A DNA stretch of 64,000 nt from NCBI GenBank assembly GCA_026419785.1, contig JAODTK010005806.1, forward strand, positions 1 through 64,000. The letters run 5' to 3'. The DNA comes from Sclerodactyla briareus (taxonomy: Eukaryota > Echinodermata > Holothuroidea > Dendrochirotida > Sclerodactylidae). The stretch's first letter is position 1, and each line of letters starts with the position of its first letter. A model generated the notes under the pieces. The model saw only the letters and a program-made list of their open reading frames with translations, was not told the DNA's origin and searched no databases. Below are positions 37,928-49,900 of this stretch, piece by piece. Both the position numbers and the translations under genes were made by a program.

Positions 37928-40900
37928 GAGGAGAGGGTGCTGGACAATTGGAGCACATATGGTTTGCAATGGCCTCCCAATACCAGCCAACGCAGACACT
38001 GTTCCCTGCCATTGTTGCAAGGTCTGATCCATTTCCCTTCAATCAAGGATGGTGAAGAAAGTGATGGAGGAAGGGGTGTGGTGGGGATTGGTAGATGGAG
38101 CTGGGTACTGGACAATTAGAGTACATATGGTTTGCAATATCTCTACAATACCAGCAACCACTGACATTGTTTCTTGTCTTTGTTCCCTCTTCTGATCATG
38201 TTTCTGTTCAGTCAAAGCAGCTAGGTGGAGAAGTGAGGGCAGTGAGGGGGTGAGTACAAAGCTGGAGGGGGGTATTGGGTAGTTTAGAAAGAATTGCAGG
38301 ACACTGATATACTCAACAATCTCCAACCTTAGCCTTACCAAAAAACCAAAGACGGGTAAGAGGAGGAGGCTGCTAACACTCACCCTCTCCAGGCCCAGTC
38401 TTGCCATCCCCATCTTGTTTCATTCTATAATCAGTAATGACCTTCTGCTTCCAGCTGGTCCAGGCATCGCGGGCATCTGCCTCGCCCTCAGGGGACTGCC
38501 TCTGTCTCCTCAGGAAGTCCTTGGCGTTCCTGATGGCGCTGTTCTCTTCGTCCAGTCTCGCACGAAGATTACGCGGGATCCAAACATTCGACTTGTAAGG
38601 AAAATGCTGACTCCAAAGAATGACAATCAAAGCAGAATTATTCAGTGAGATCCAATCGTCAATAGCTCTCTTTTGATAAATGATGAGAATATAGGGAAGC
38701 ATTTTCATCTGTCCCTTCAGCTAGTTTCAGATAGTAAACAACAGAAACAAAACAATCTGTGATCAAGTTTGGCCTGTGTAGAGTGATTCAGGGATGGATG
38801 CCCTGAATGACATCATTCATTGAGATATGTAATAAGTCACTGCTACATCATTGCTACTTGTCCAGAATGGTATGCCCTCTGAGAGGTTTGAGCAGGGCTA
38901 TAACATCCTGGAGCAAAACGGCATGTATTGCCGTATTTGCAGATGGGATCATAGATATGCTTGGAGCGTGAGCAACAAAGCCCTCGTCCCTCCTGTTCCT
39001 TTCAAGATTCAACATTGAATCAGGGCCACAGGGGTACTGCATATGGCAGTTTTGCTCCAAATTGTTATTCTTTCTCCCAGACATGGCCCTAGCTACCAGA
39101 TCTCACTGAGACCTCACAACGTTCCATCTAGTATGTTCAACCCCATTCACATATGCTGACATAGTCAATTTGATTATACCTTTCGGAAAGTTTTCAAGTT
39201 TTGAGTTTATTTTTTTGTGGAGGGTTATTCAAGAGCGCTATAAAAATTACATCTTACGAGAATGATGGAAACCTTACAATTGAAAGTTATGGAAAGGGGT
39301 CGACTGGAAAGCCTCACCTTTCGTTCTTTGGATCGAGCTCCAACAAATCCGACTGTTCTGATCCCTCTGGACTGTCCATCCACGCCTGCGGTCTTTTGGA
39401 GTGGGTCGTACCATTGGAGGGAATATCAAGGTCGTCCATCTGGGTACGGTAGAATAACAACATGCATTGTCTGTGCAATTCTGTGTATACTAGCAGGTCT
39501 GCGGTTGAACATTCAAGGATCTTCGATGCTGGTGTCTCTTATGCATAAGCAAGGAATTCCCATTAGTCTTGCTGGATCTACATATATGCTATTTTTATTC
39601 AATTTCTCATTTACTCCTTTCATGTCCCATGCCACAATATTGTAAATACGGCACATCTACTTAGTTTCCTTGATAATCTTGTCGTACCAAAGGTTCCCAC
39701 ATTTTCACAATTAGCCTCTGCAAGATAACAGATTATCTTGTATGTAGTGTTTTTGTATAGGCTGTGGGGATTATAGGAAAATCAAGTAACGACCGTCGCA
39801 GATCTCGTAGTACGTCGCTGGCATGTTTAGCAGTTGGGTTCGCAGTGGGGTCAAAGGTAAGGTCACTCAATAGTAGCTGGCAACTACATCATGAACCTGA
39901 AAGCTGCCCAGTGATCCGGGTCACGACAACATGAATGTGTTATGAATCAATTGCCTTCATATTGCCACCTTGGGGATATTATAGTTTAAATACCTGTAAG
40001 TCCAAGTCAAGGTGACCCAGCTTCGACCTCAGGGTGGATGACCGGTTGCCATAGTAACTGCCTATTCTCCCAGGGGAGAGTACTTCCCTTGGATGCACCA
40101 TTTTTCGTAACTGGGAGGAGAAATAAATCCAGAAACTTGGTGAGTGGAAATAGAACAGGGAACGGACTGACCTAAGGCTTCCTCAGTGTGAAATCTGATA
40201 ATATTTTTCTGCTCAATAATTGTAGCAATAAGAGTAGCATGTATGGTGCATAAATACTACCTGTTGGTCATTGCACAAGAGATATTTCAAGTGTAGCAGT
40301 CTTATCTTCAAAATGGATAAGGGGGAAAGCCTCCCAGACACCCCTATGAACTTTTGGCTCTGACCTCTGGGTCACTGGCCATCAAGGCCCCACCCCCATC
40401 TCTTTACACATTCCTGGAGCGGCCCCTGCATCACCACAGTAAAATCTGTGCTAGGAAGGTAACATCCCCCAAACAGAGGCGTTGCCACATCTCATAAATA
40501 ACCTGTTCAATTGTCAATTTTCTGTCATCGTTACCTGCTGGGCGGGGCAGTTGGTGTAGGCTCATCCAGCTCATCAATATTCATGTCACCAAGTGACCTT
40601 TGACCTCTCCTCGGGGAGGTGAACTGGTCATCATAGAAGCCGTTGAGGGCAGCTGGAGCTGGGTCGGGAGAGCGAGGAGTGGATCTGTGGTGTACAAGAG
40701 TAAGAATGTTCCATGGAAATCCAATAAATTACATAAATCAGGCATGTTAGACACATTAATGATCTCCAGTGACCTGAATCTATGTTGAAAAATCTGGGAC
40801 TACAAGTAGACCATATGTACCAGGCTTCATGAAAAATAGAATGTGATCCCATTTCACTGGTTAATTTTTTTTCACCAAGATCTGTTACAAACTGAAAACT

Positions 40901-43900
40901 TCAAATTTTGTCAAAAATCTAATCAGTTCTTCTGCCTTATTTATACCCAGTACCTATGTGCCAAACAAGATCACCATATAGCGCATGGCACATACGGTTT
41001 GTCCATACTCCTGCGAATGAACAACTGATTACATAATATAGGCTATAATTACCCTACTCAATAATGACTTTCATGCCCAATATCCAATCAGAAAGTTGTC
41101 ACCCAACCCACACATACTAAATTTGATAAAAATCGGCCTTACCATTCCGGAGAAATCCTGCTAGCACAAAATGTAATATACATACACACACACATACATA
41201 CAAGTAAGTGCCGTCATACATGAAAATTAAATTACAATGCCCAACCGAGGACATTGTCAAATTGAGGCCATCATCGGTATATGACGAGGCAATAGCATAG
41301 TGTGAAGAAGTGTTCATAACAAATTGAATATATAATAATACTGCCGCCTACTCTGGTAGAGTGTGAAAAGTTGTGTGGTTTCCCAATATACAACCAAGGT
41401 TTACACATCCTAACCGAGGACACACACAAATACTAGACCCATCACTACCCCACCGAGGAATGTCCGCTGTTGGCAGATGTGTATTCATATGAACATACTC
41501 GTTTTCACCTGTCACTAAGGTCTACATAACTATGCTAACCGAAGGAGTCCAATGTACAGTCACCCACCTAGCAGATTCCTCCTCCCTGAGTTTGGTCACC
41601 CTTTTCTCTAGGTTTTTCTTCTCCTGTTCCAGGCGAGAGAGCCTTTGTCTCTCCTCCTGAATGGCCTCCATCAGATCATCACGATCCTGGCTGGAGAGCA
41701 GAGCCTGTCAACAGAACAAAATCGGCTGATTGGTTGATCAAAGTTCCATTCAGCCTTCATTTCACGTCCTCCTTCCAGCCACCAAGCTTCCCTATACTGT
41801 AAGTAATCTATTGTATTGACTGATATGAAAACTGCAATTGAGAAAACATCTGTTGAAACGATAGTAATAGGTCAAAATGTGTTATTTCGTGGAATAGGTC
41901 CCTGTGGCGTAACAAAATCTTTGTTTTTTAAAATTTGTGAACTGATCACCATTTTCTCCAAAATAGAAATGATGTGAGTGCTGTAATTTTGACGGAAGTT
42001 CTTCTTGTAGATGAGGTATCGAACGATGGCATTCATTTTCAGTATCATTGATGCTATTTCTCGAATATTGCAAAGGCTGAATGGAACTTCAAGGGGCAAT
42101 GCCCACCACGACATAGAAATAAATAAATTATTCTTCACTATCCTGTGAGTTTTCATTCAGATCCATCCAAAGTTGTTTGTGACAAAGTTTTCAGAAGTAG
42201 TTCTATATTGACTTTGTATTACTGGGATCCCAGATTTCACTGTGACATCACCAGGTGGACTTCACAATGGCTGATTTTGACAGTAAGTTTTCATTTTTTT
42301 CTTTTTTGTTTTGAAGTTTTTTCGGTTTGAAGAACACAAAGTTGTCTAGATACGTGACACCGTACTCAGGATTACAGTGCCGCATCTATCCTCTCACCTT
42401 TTTCTGCTGCTCATGGCTGGATTTCTCCGTCTCCAGCTGCCTCCGCCTCTTCTCCAGTTTCTGTTCCTCCTTCTCAATCTCCTTCCTCTGTTTTCGTGAT
42501 GTCTTTTTTCCCCGTCGCTGCCGCAGGGATTCGCTCACCTGCGCAGAGAGGAGCATACATCGTAAGTGGCACTACTTGCCCCGTGAATTTGATCAAATCA
42601 GACAAATCGCTTCTTCCCCCTCCTATTACACAATAACTTTCAGGCATATTTTCCCCTCATGCGTGAGCAGCCTAAACAAAGCTTGCACAAGTGATAGAAC
42701 AAAGTTAACACTAGTCACAGGATTTCTGTAGAGATCTTGCCATTCCAGGTATCGCACACTGGTTAAGTTTTGTTGTTAATTGAAAATTTGCCGACTGATC
42801 ACCATTCCCTCCGGAATAGAAATGATTTGAGTGCTGTTATTTTTATCTGAAGTTTTTTTTGTAAATGGTATCGAATGATGGCATCCATTTTCAATATCAT
42901 TGGTGCTTATTTAGTTGAATATTTCAGAGGCTGAATGAAACTTTAATGACATGAGACATGTCGGCAAGTAAGTTACTAACTCCTACATGTGATGATCAGT
43001 CACACATCACATAGGTAATTACATCCCCGCAACACTGGAAGTGTCCGGGGATATCATGGTTTTGGGAGTGTTGCCGCCGCCGTCTCCGCCGCCGCCATCC
43101 AGGCTCCGCCGCCGCCGGAAATAACTCTCTAACGCTTCATCCGATCTATCTAAAACGCCCCAGTGAAATATCAGATGAGTTTGAAAGTGGGCCATCATGT
43201 CAATGCGGGGGCCGTTAATTGGCATAATTTACGCGAAATTTTCAAGTTAGTCGGATTTGAATGAAACTTGGTGGGTAGGGACTATAGTTGATCCCAAAAA
43301 ATGTGGAGGTCATTTCAAGGTCATCGGAGGTCAAATTTGCATAAATTATGTGACTTTTTTGTAACTTGGTGGAAGAAGGCTATCTTAGTTCCTGACCAAA
43401 ATGAAGATCTTTATGGGGTGTTAGATTCCTTCTCTTCCCAATGATTGCTCAAAAGTGGGGATATACACGTGGGCGGGGTACCCGCCTACACATGTCTAGT
43501 TGTCTTATGTAAAGATGTTGTAAAACCCCTGATTTCCTGCCTGCTTGTATCAAGCCATGTTTGAGTTGCCAAACTGCTACACGTTTTTTCTGATGTTGAT
43601 TGCTGCAACCGTGCTGTTACGATATGAAGGGGGGGTTCTCTATCAGTGGTAAACTTGGCCTCTCCCAATATCGGGAGAGAATTTGCAATTTGACGTTGTT
43701 GCAGTGGACAGACTGGTCAACGGTAGCACACTGCAGAAATTACATGATGGTTTGGCATGCTAGATAAAAGCCAGCAGGAATTCAGGAATATCTGACTGTC
43801 CTAGCACCAGACTACATAGGTATTGACTCCTCTTCCAGTGTATGTTCAAGGTCCACAACCCACAAGAGTATAGCAACTGGACCTGCACCTTTGCAGGACC

Positions 43901-46900
43901 CTTGCAAGGTTTCCATCCTCCTTATAGCCCTGATCCATGGATAACCTCTCACCTCCTTGAGACTTTCTTCCTCTTGCTCATGTTTCTGATGATACTCCTC
44001 TCTCCTCCTCTCAAAGTCTTTCTTCATCTCGTCCATCTCAGCATCCTGTTCCCTGCTCGTCTGTACTGTCAGCTCCTCCAGGGTCTTCCTGTTTGCTCCT
44101 TCAGCTTTGACTCCTGAATGAATCAAAAAAGAAATCTCTATTGTCACAAAACTTAAGGAGCTGATCATTGCCCTTTTCTGCAAGAATTCACTTTTAAAGA
44201 CTGTCAGGAGTCCACCATCAGAGCGCCCTCTAGTACCCAGGGTACCCATGTTAGTTTGTGTTAAAAGTAACACGCACAAACACACACGTTGCAGGTGAGC
44301 CGATTAATAATATGCATGACATATGAGCTTTTGACACGGATGGCCAGACCGATCAAGTTTGGTAACGCTTGAAGCATTGATATTCAAAGTTCAAATGAAA
44401 GAATTATGTCAATTACACCCAAATTTGGTTATTTTCAAATTATTAAAACAACACTGGATAATATCAGTAGGACTACTGTCTGGAAGGCCTAATTCTTTAT
44501 TCGCTGCAATTCAAGGAAAGAAGAAATGTTTGACTGGGCAGTGAGTTTTCGTATTTGAGAGAGAAATCATGACCTTTTTGGTATTCAAATATACATAAAA
44601 TTTCAGTGTGGAGGCTACGGTGTAAGCTAGTATAGGAAGTGTAGAGCCTCTAACGGGAGTCCACTAAAGTTCTCGTTATCAGTATCTGTATTACTTTGGA
44701 TATCGATCCATGACAGCCTTCAAGATGTGGGTGGGTTCTGTCACATGTAAGGCACTATAAAAATAAAAATCATTATCGCCACTATTTTCACAACAGGAAT
44801 CTTATGAGACATCCAGCTACATTATTCATGCATTTTCATTATATCCTTCACATTTGATTCACAACAGGCTCTTCGATTGAGTTTTTGTTTTGTTTTTTCC
44901 CTTTGTTTTTCTCCCCCCCCTTTTTTTTTTTTTTTTTTTTTGGTCCTTTTTTTCTCCTTTTTCCCCCCCCCTTTTTGTCCTTTTTTTCTCCTTTTTCCCC
45001 CCCCTTTTTTCTCCCTTCCCCCCACCTTTTCCCTCTTTTTCCCCCTTTTTTCTCCCCCCCCTTTTTTCTCCCCCCCCCCCCCTTTTTTTTTTCGGGTGAC
45101 TACTGACTACAGTTCCAAATCAGCTAGTCCATCTTTTTCCGGTGAACCAGTCAACAGTTATACATACATGGGAACACATGCCCGGAAGGCGAATAGCTGC
45201 ATCCACCCACCCTACCCCCCATCTTTCCAATGTAATCCATTGGCTGCGTGACTGTCCTGGCAGGCAGCCCCAATCCACAAGGCAGGGCCTTAGCAAGGAT
45301 TCAAAATTAGGGTGTCCATCTGCACAGAACGACTCACACAAGCACTGCGGGATCCACAAATGCCTTGAATACTATAAAACAGTGCTTAGGGGATACGCAC
45401 ATTGAAACACACTTATACTCTTGACATGCTTGGTAATTAACTGTGGCTTGAGAATTGGTCACAGTGTTGATCATTCAAACACATGAAACTGATGGCAAAA
45501 TATTATTCAGAAAAGTCCATAAACTGTTTAAGAGTGTTGGGTTTCATATCTAAGCAGTGTATGCGCATGGTCCACTCGAAAAAAAATTTATGTACTGACC
45601 GTATACCCTTAACTTTCGTAGAACTCACTCCCACTAATACACTGGTGACTGATTGCCTTATTGAGGTTAAGGGACTTTGAGTAGGCCTACATCAGGGAGC
45701 CACTTGCCTACTCCTACTCCTATAATCCTACTCCTCATATTATTGTACATTTGAGTAACTAAAAATGACATTGATGGATGGCTACCACGTTTAACTGTAG
45801 TTTTTCACCTTTGATAGGTGGAGAAATTTAATCACCTAGGGACCAAATAAAAAGCTTACTATGATAGCCATGGGGCTGAATTTGGCTGTTCTGATTGACC
45901 TGTTGTAAAAAATGTTAACGTCTCAATTGCGTGACTAGCTGTTCAAAAGACGGCGAGACAGGTCCCTGGCTAAGGCCTTGCCACCAGGTCCGTACACAGT
46001 GGACATGAGGCACGCCATATGCCCTAAGGAAACATAGTTGACAGTCACAAATTAGGCAGCTAACCATCGCCATCATCACCCCTCAAGAACCATGACAGTC
46101 ACCAATGATGCAGTGAAGTAGGTAGTTAACAAGTAATGAATAAGTAACAACAAATTAAGTAAGAGCAAACAATGAGGCTTAGTTTTATTAGAATATCTAT
46201 GCCACAAATCTAATGAATCTTTTGTGGTAGTTGTCAAATACATTGAACATCAGCACCAATGCATTTATCGATCATACATGAGATATCTTTTACAAACTTC
46301 CCTAGCTCCTTTTCAATTATTATCCAAAATTAGGAAATCAGTATGTCTACATACCAGGCTACAATTGGAGCTATGCAAAATCCTTGACCAATGCACCAAT
46401 TACAAAATTTCGAAGTTCATGAAATATCATGACGCTCAGACAGACAAACAGACGGACAGACACACACAACAGTTACCACTATGATAAATTATCATCCAAT
46501 CACTCACCTGTGCTTGGAGGTCCCTCCTGCGTGCCTCTTAGTGCCCGCTCGTGGTCCTCTTCACATCCTGTAATCACCACGCTGTGTTTCCTCCTTCGGT
46601 CCTGCTGCCCGCTCATCAGTACATTTCCCATCTGATGATGAGAGAAGAGAGACGGACTTGATTGCCGGTCAACTGAATTGAAGGACGACTGCAAGATCAA
46701 CCCTTGAGGTTTGGGAGACGGAGAGTACCAACTGCACACTGATGTTGTGCCATAGCAGACAAGCATTAAACAAAAATTGAACTGAATTCCTCCTGCAAAG
46801 GTACACTGCCATCTCTTCATGAGAGTCACTATCAGCGCTACACATCATCATCATCATCATAAACAGTTTGACGTCAGAAGTCCATGCTAGCATGGGTTAG

Positions 46901-49900
46901 ACAATACCAAGGTACTAGAGCAATCCCTCTACAAAGACTAAGCTTATTTAAAAATGAATTAACCTGGGAAGTTCAATAGAAAACAAATAATATTTGCAGA
47001 GCTGTGCAAGTATGACAACCTTAAATATTGCTTGAGCTTGCCCAATACGTACTATAGAATGTACATGCCCAATACGTAACTAACCGAAAATTGTAGGAAT
47101 GACAGGTATGGACTGATGCATTTAGATTTTGCCTAAGCTATTTTATTGCCATTTTAAAATTGATCCTGCATATGTCCTTCAAAGTGGCAAACTTTTTGAA
47201 TTCTCCAGGATTTCCCATTCGCCAGCATGCTCCTTGCATTCCCCTGACAATGGATCTGTCACATGACCTTTATGAAACTTCTAATTTGCAAGAGACTGAA
47301 TTGTTGCAACATTTTTTCATAAAGGCAGGTCTCACTCTACCGAGAAACCCTGCTATTGGCTGAGTGTTGATGTAGCAGATTTTTGGCCCTATTGGGAACC
47401 AACACATTTTGGTCGGGTGTGTCGGGAGTAAACAACAGGGGGGGTGATCAAAGGTACTATCTGTGAAAGGTGTTTCCATGATTGAGTGCGAAACTTTCAT
47501 TTTCTATTATGTGATTATTACTTTTATTCAAGTAATATTTGTTGGACTGATTGAGATTTTTTTTCAAATCAGGGGTGAGCTGGAAACTGATGTGCCTTGT
47601 CCAATTGGTGGGACCCAATGAATGTTGGAAAGAAGACCCTTTAGAAAGTGGTCCTATAAACAAAGTAGGGCAGAGAAACCCATTTTTCTTGTGCACAACC
47701 GGATGCCATTGTCCACTTCCAATCTTTCAAAAGGTGTATAAAGTGCAATTTCCAGCAATCTGGAAGATGTTTTTTTAGGCTAGCTAGTGTGCAGACAGTT
47801 GGGAAACAACTACAGTCAGTGTTACTCCAACTGGTATTTGTTCATTAACGGTGCGGTCAATAGTCATATAGACACAACGATATAATACTCCGCTGTGTCC
47901 GGCAGAAACATCATCCAGGTCTAAAGTGCAACATCACCGAGGAAAGAAAGCTAATCAATGTGAAGCTCAAACTAGAAGGGGCTGTCGAGCCAACGTTATT
48001 GTTCAATGCTCACATTGTCTTACCATTCTTATGGCGCCTCAATGATCATGTTCGCATACTAACTCACGTCTGCGTGACAGGTGGGGGTTCATTCCAGTAG
48101 CTGGGGCTTGTGTCTCACAAACACGAACATCTCAGTGTAATATCAAGTGAAGCTGAAACTCGGATCCTCCCCAGTCCCAATTTTTGAATGAGGGATAGGG
48201 AGAATAGAAAAGATAGCAAAACTCCACTGACCCCCCCTGTTCCATGTCCCCTACGGCCATCTGCTTCTCCCGAGACATCCTCAGTTTTCTCGTCGCCTCT
48301 TCCTCCTCCTCGGTCTGGCCTCGGATCTTGGCAGCGAGATTGTCCATCTCCTGGGGTAAAATGGTACATATAATGAGACGTTGTCATAAATTATTTACAA
48401 TGGCTTGACTGATTGAAGTAACATGGTCATGTAAAACATTATCTCTGATCTGGTAGGATATAAATGCTGCCATGACATCAGAAGATCAGACTTATCTAGT
48501 TTTCACACTCGTAACTGGTGAAATTTCACCAATGTACCAGACAGAGGCCACCAAAATGACATCGTCATCGTTCACATGGTTTTTAAACAAGTTTTCCTCA
48601 GAGAATTTTTTTTTCGCCATGTTTGAATTGCCAAACTGCTGAATGGCAGTTGTTGTCACACACTGTTACGGTCCAGCCATTCATCAACACAATCTGAATA
48701 TACAAAACGGGTCGTCTAGCCATTGGTGTTATTGTCTGCTTCCAATATTGGAAGCGAAATCACGCCTCATGTAATCAGCTAATGCACAATTTGCCTTGTG
48801 ACATCACAGGAGAAACTGCTGGATACTCCAAATTACAAAGTCAATGTGAAATCTGTACTTTTGGTAACGCTCTAACATACAAATTATAGATTTGATCGGA
48901 GTAAAATCTTTGATAATCCCTTCAAAAATATTGAAGAATAATCTTATTTGTTTACGAGTGAATACTTATTCCTGTCTTTCTATTATCAGGGTGTGGGAAT
49001 GTGCAGAGGCCAGTAATTCGAGACAACTCTCTTGTGTCGCTCCCCAAAGTAGCTGATTTCAAAGGAAAAAAATACTAGATTTCAGGGATCAAAACCACAG
49101 CAAGGTTATGCAGCACTGAATGGGTTCCCCTTCACTGTTATTCACAGCAGAGCACCACACACGGAGTAGCCCGCTCGACTGCACTACGTGATCTGACCAA
49201 GAACAATTATGCTGACCCTCCTATACGATGTACACCATGGCAGTAGCAGATTGCTGTCACACAATACTTTCTACTCACCCTTTGATGTTTCTTCCTCATT
49301 TCCATCTCTCTCTCAGATTTCTCCTTCTCATGTTGATCCTCCAAGCCTTCCATCAGTTCATCCATTTCCGCCTTCAGTTTAGCTCTTAGTTCGCTGATGG
49401 TCTAGATTGATGAAGAAAAAAGTTGATATCAATGTGCATGATGTTAATTCAAAAGGGGAAAACTTAATGTTATTTGGGCATCGCATCTTGATGGTGACCA
49501 CGACTTATGTATAACAATGAACAAAACTGCTCATTCTGATAGCGTGGAATACTACCCCTAAACCTAAGTAAAATGAAAATTATCAGAGAATGGAAAGAAG
49601 TGCTGGTAGTTTAAAAAAAAACTGTGACAGTAATGTTTTAAGTGGAGCACTCATTCATTCTCTCTACAGCACACTCTCAGTAAGTTCCACTAGCAAGTGT
49701 GCAAGCTCAAAAACTGTGTCCAAGCTTGCAATCCGAGAGAGACAGCAGTCTCCTACTCGCAGTCTCATCTCATATCTCAGAGAGAGACAGCAGTCTACTA
49801 ATCAGTCTCATCTCATATCTCGAGAGAGACAGCAGTCTCCCACTTGCAGTCTCATCTCATATCTCAGAGAGAGACAGCAGTCTACTAATCAGTCTCATCT

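Noticed and set aside
39262-39645. 127-codon plus-strand frame
   Set aside because: It runs antisense to the well-supported CEP164 exon at 39318-39439 and has no domain.
40590-40612. TGACCTTTGACCT nuclear receptor element
   Set aside because: The match sits inside the CEP164 exon 40535-40684 on the opposite strand and is explained by codons. No promoter context.
44822-45251. Frames rich in Phe/Pro or Lys/Gly
   Set aside because: Direct products of the polypyrimidine tract.
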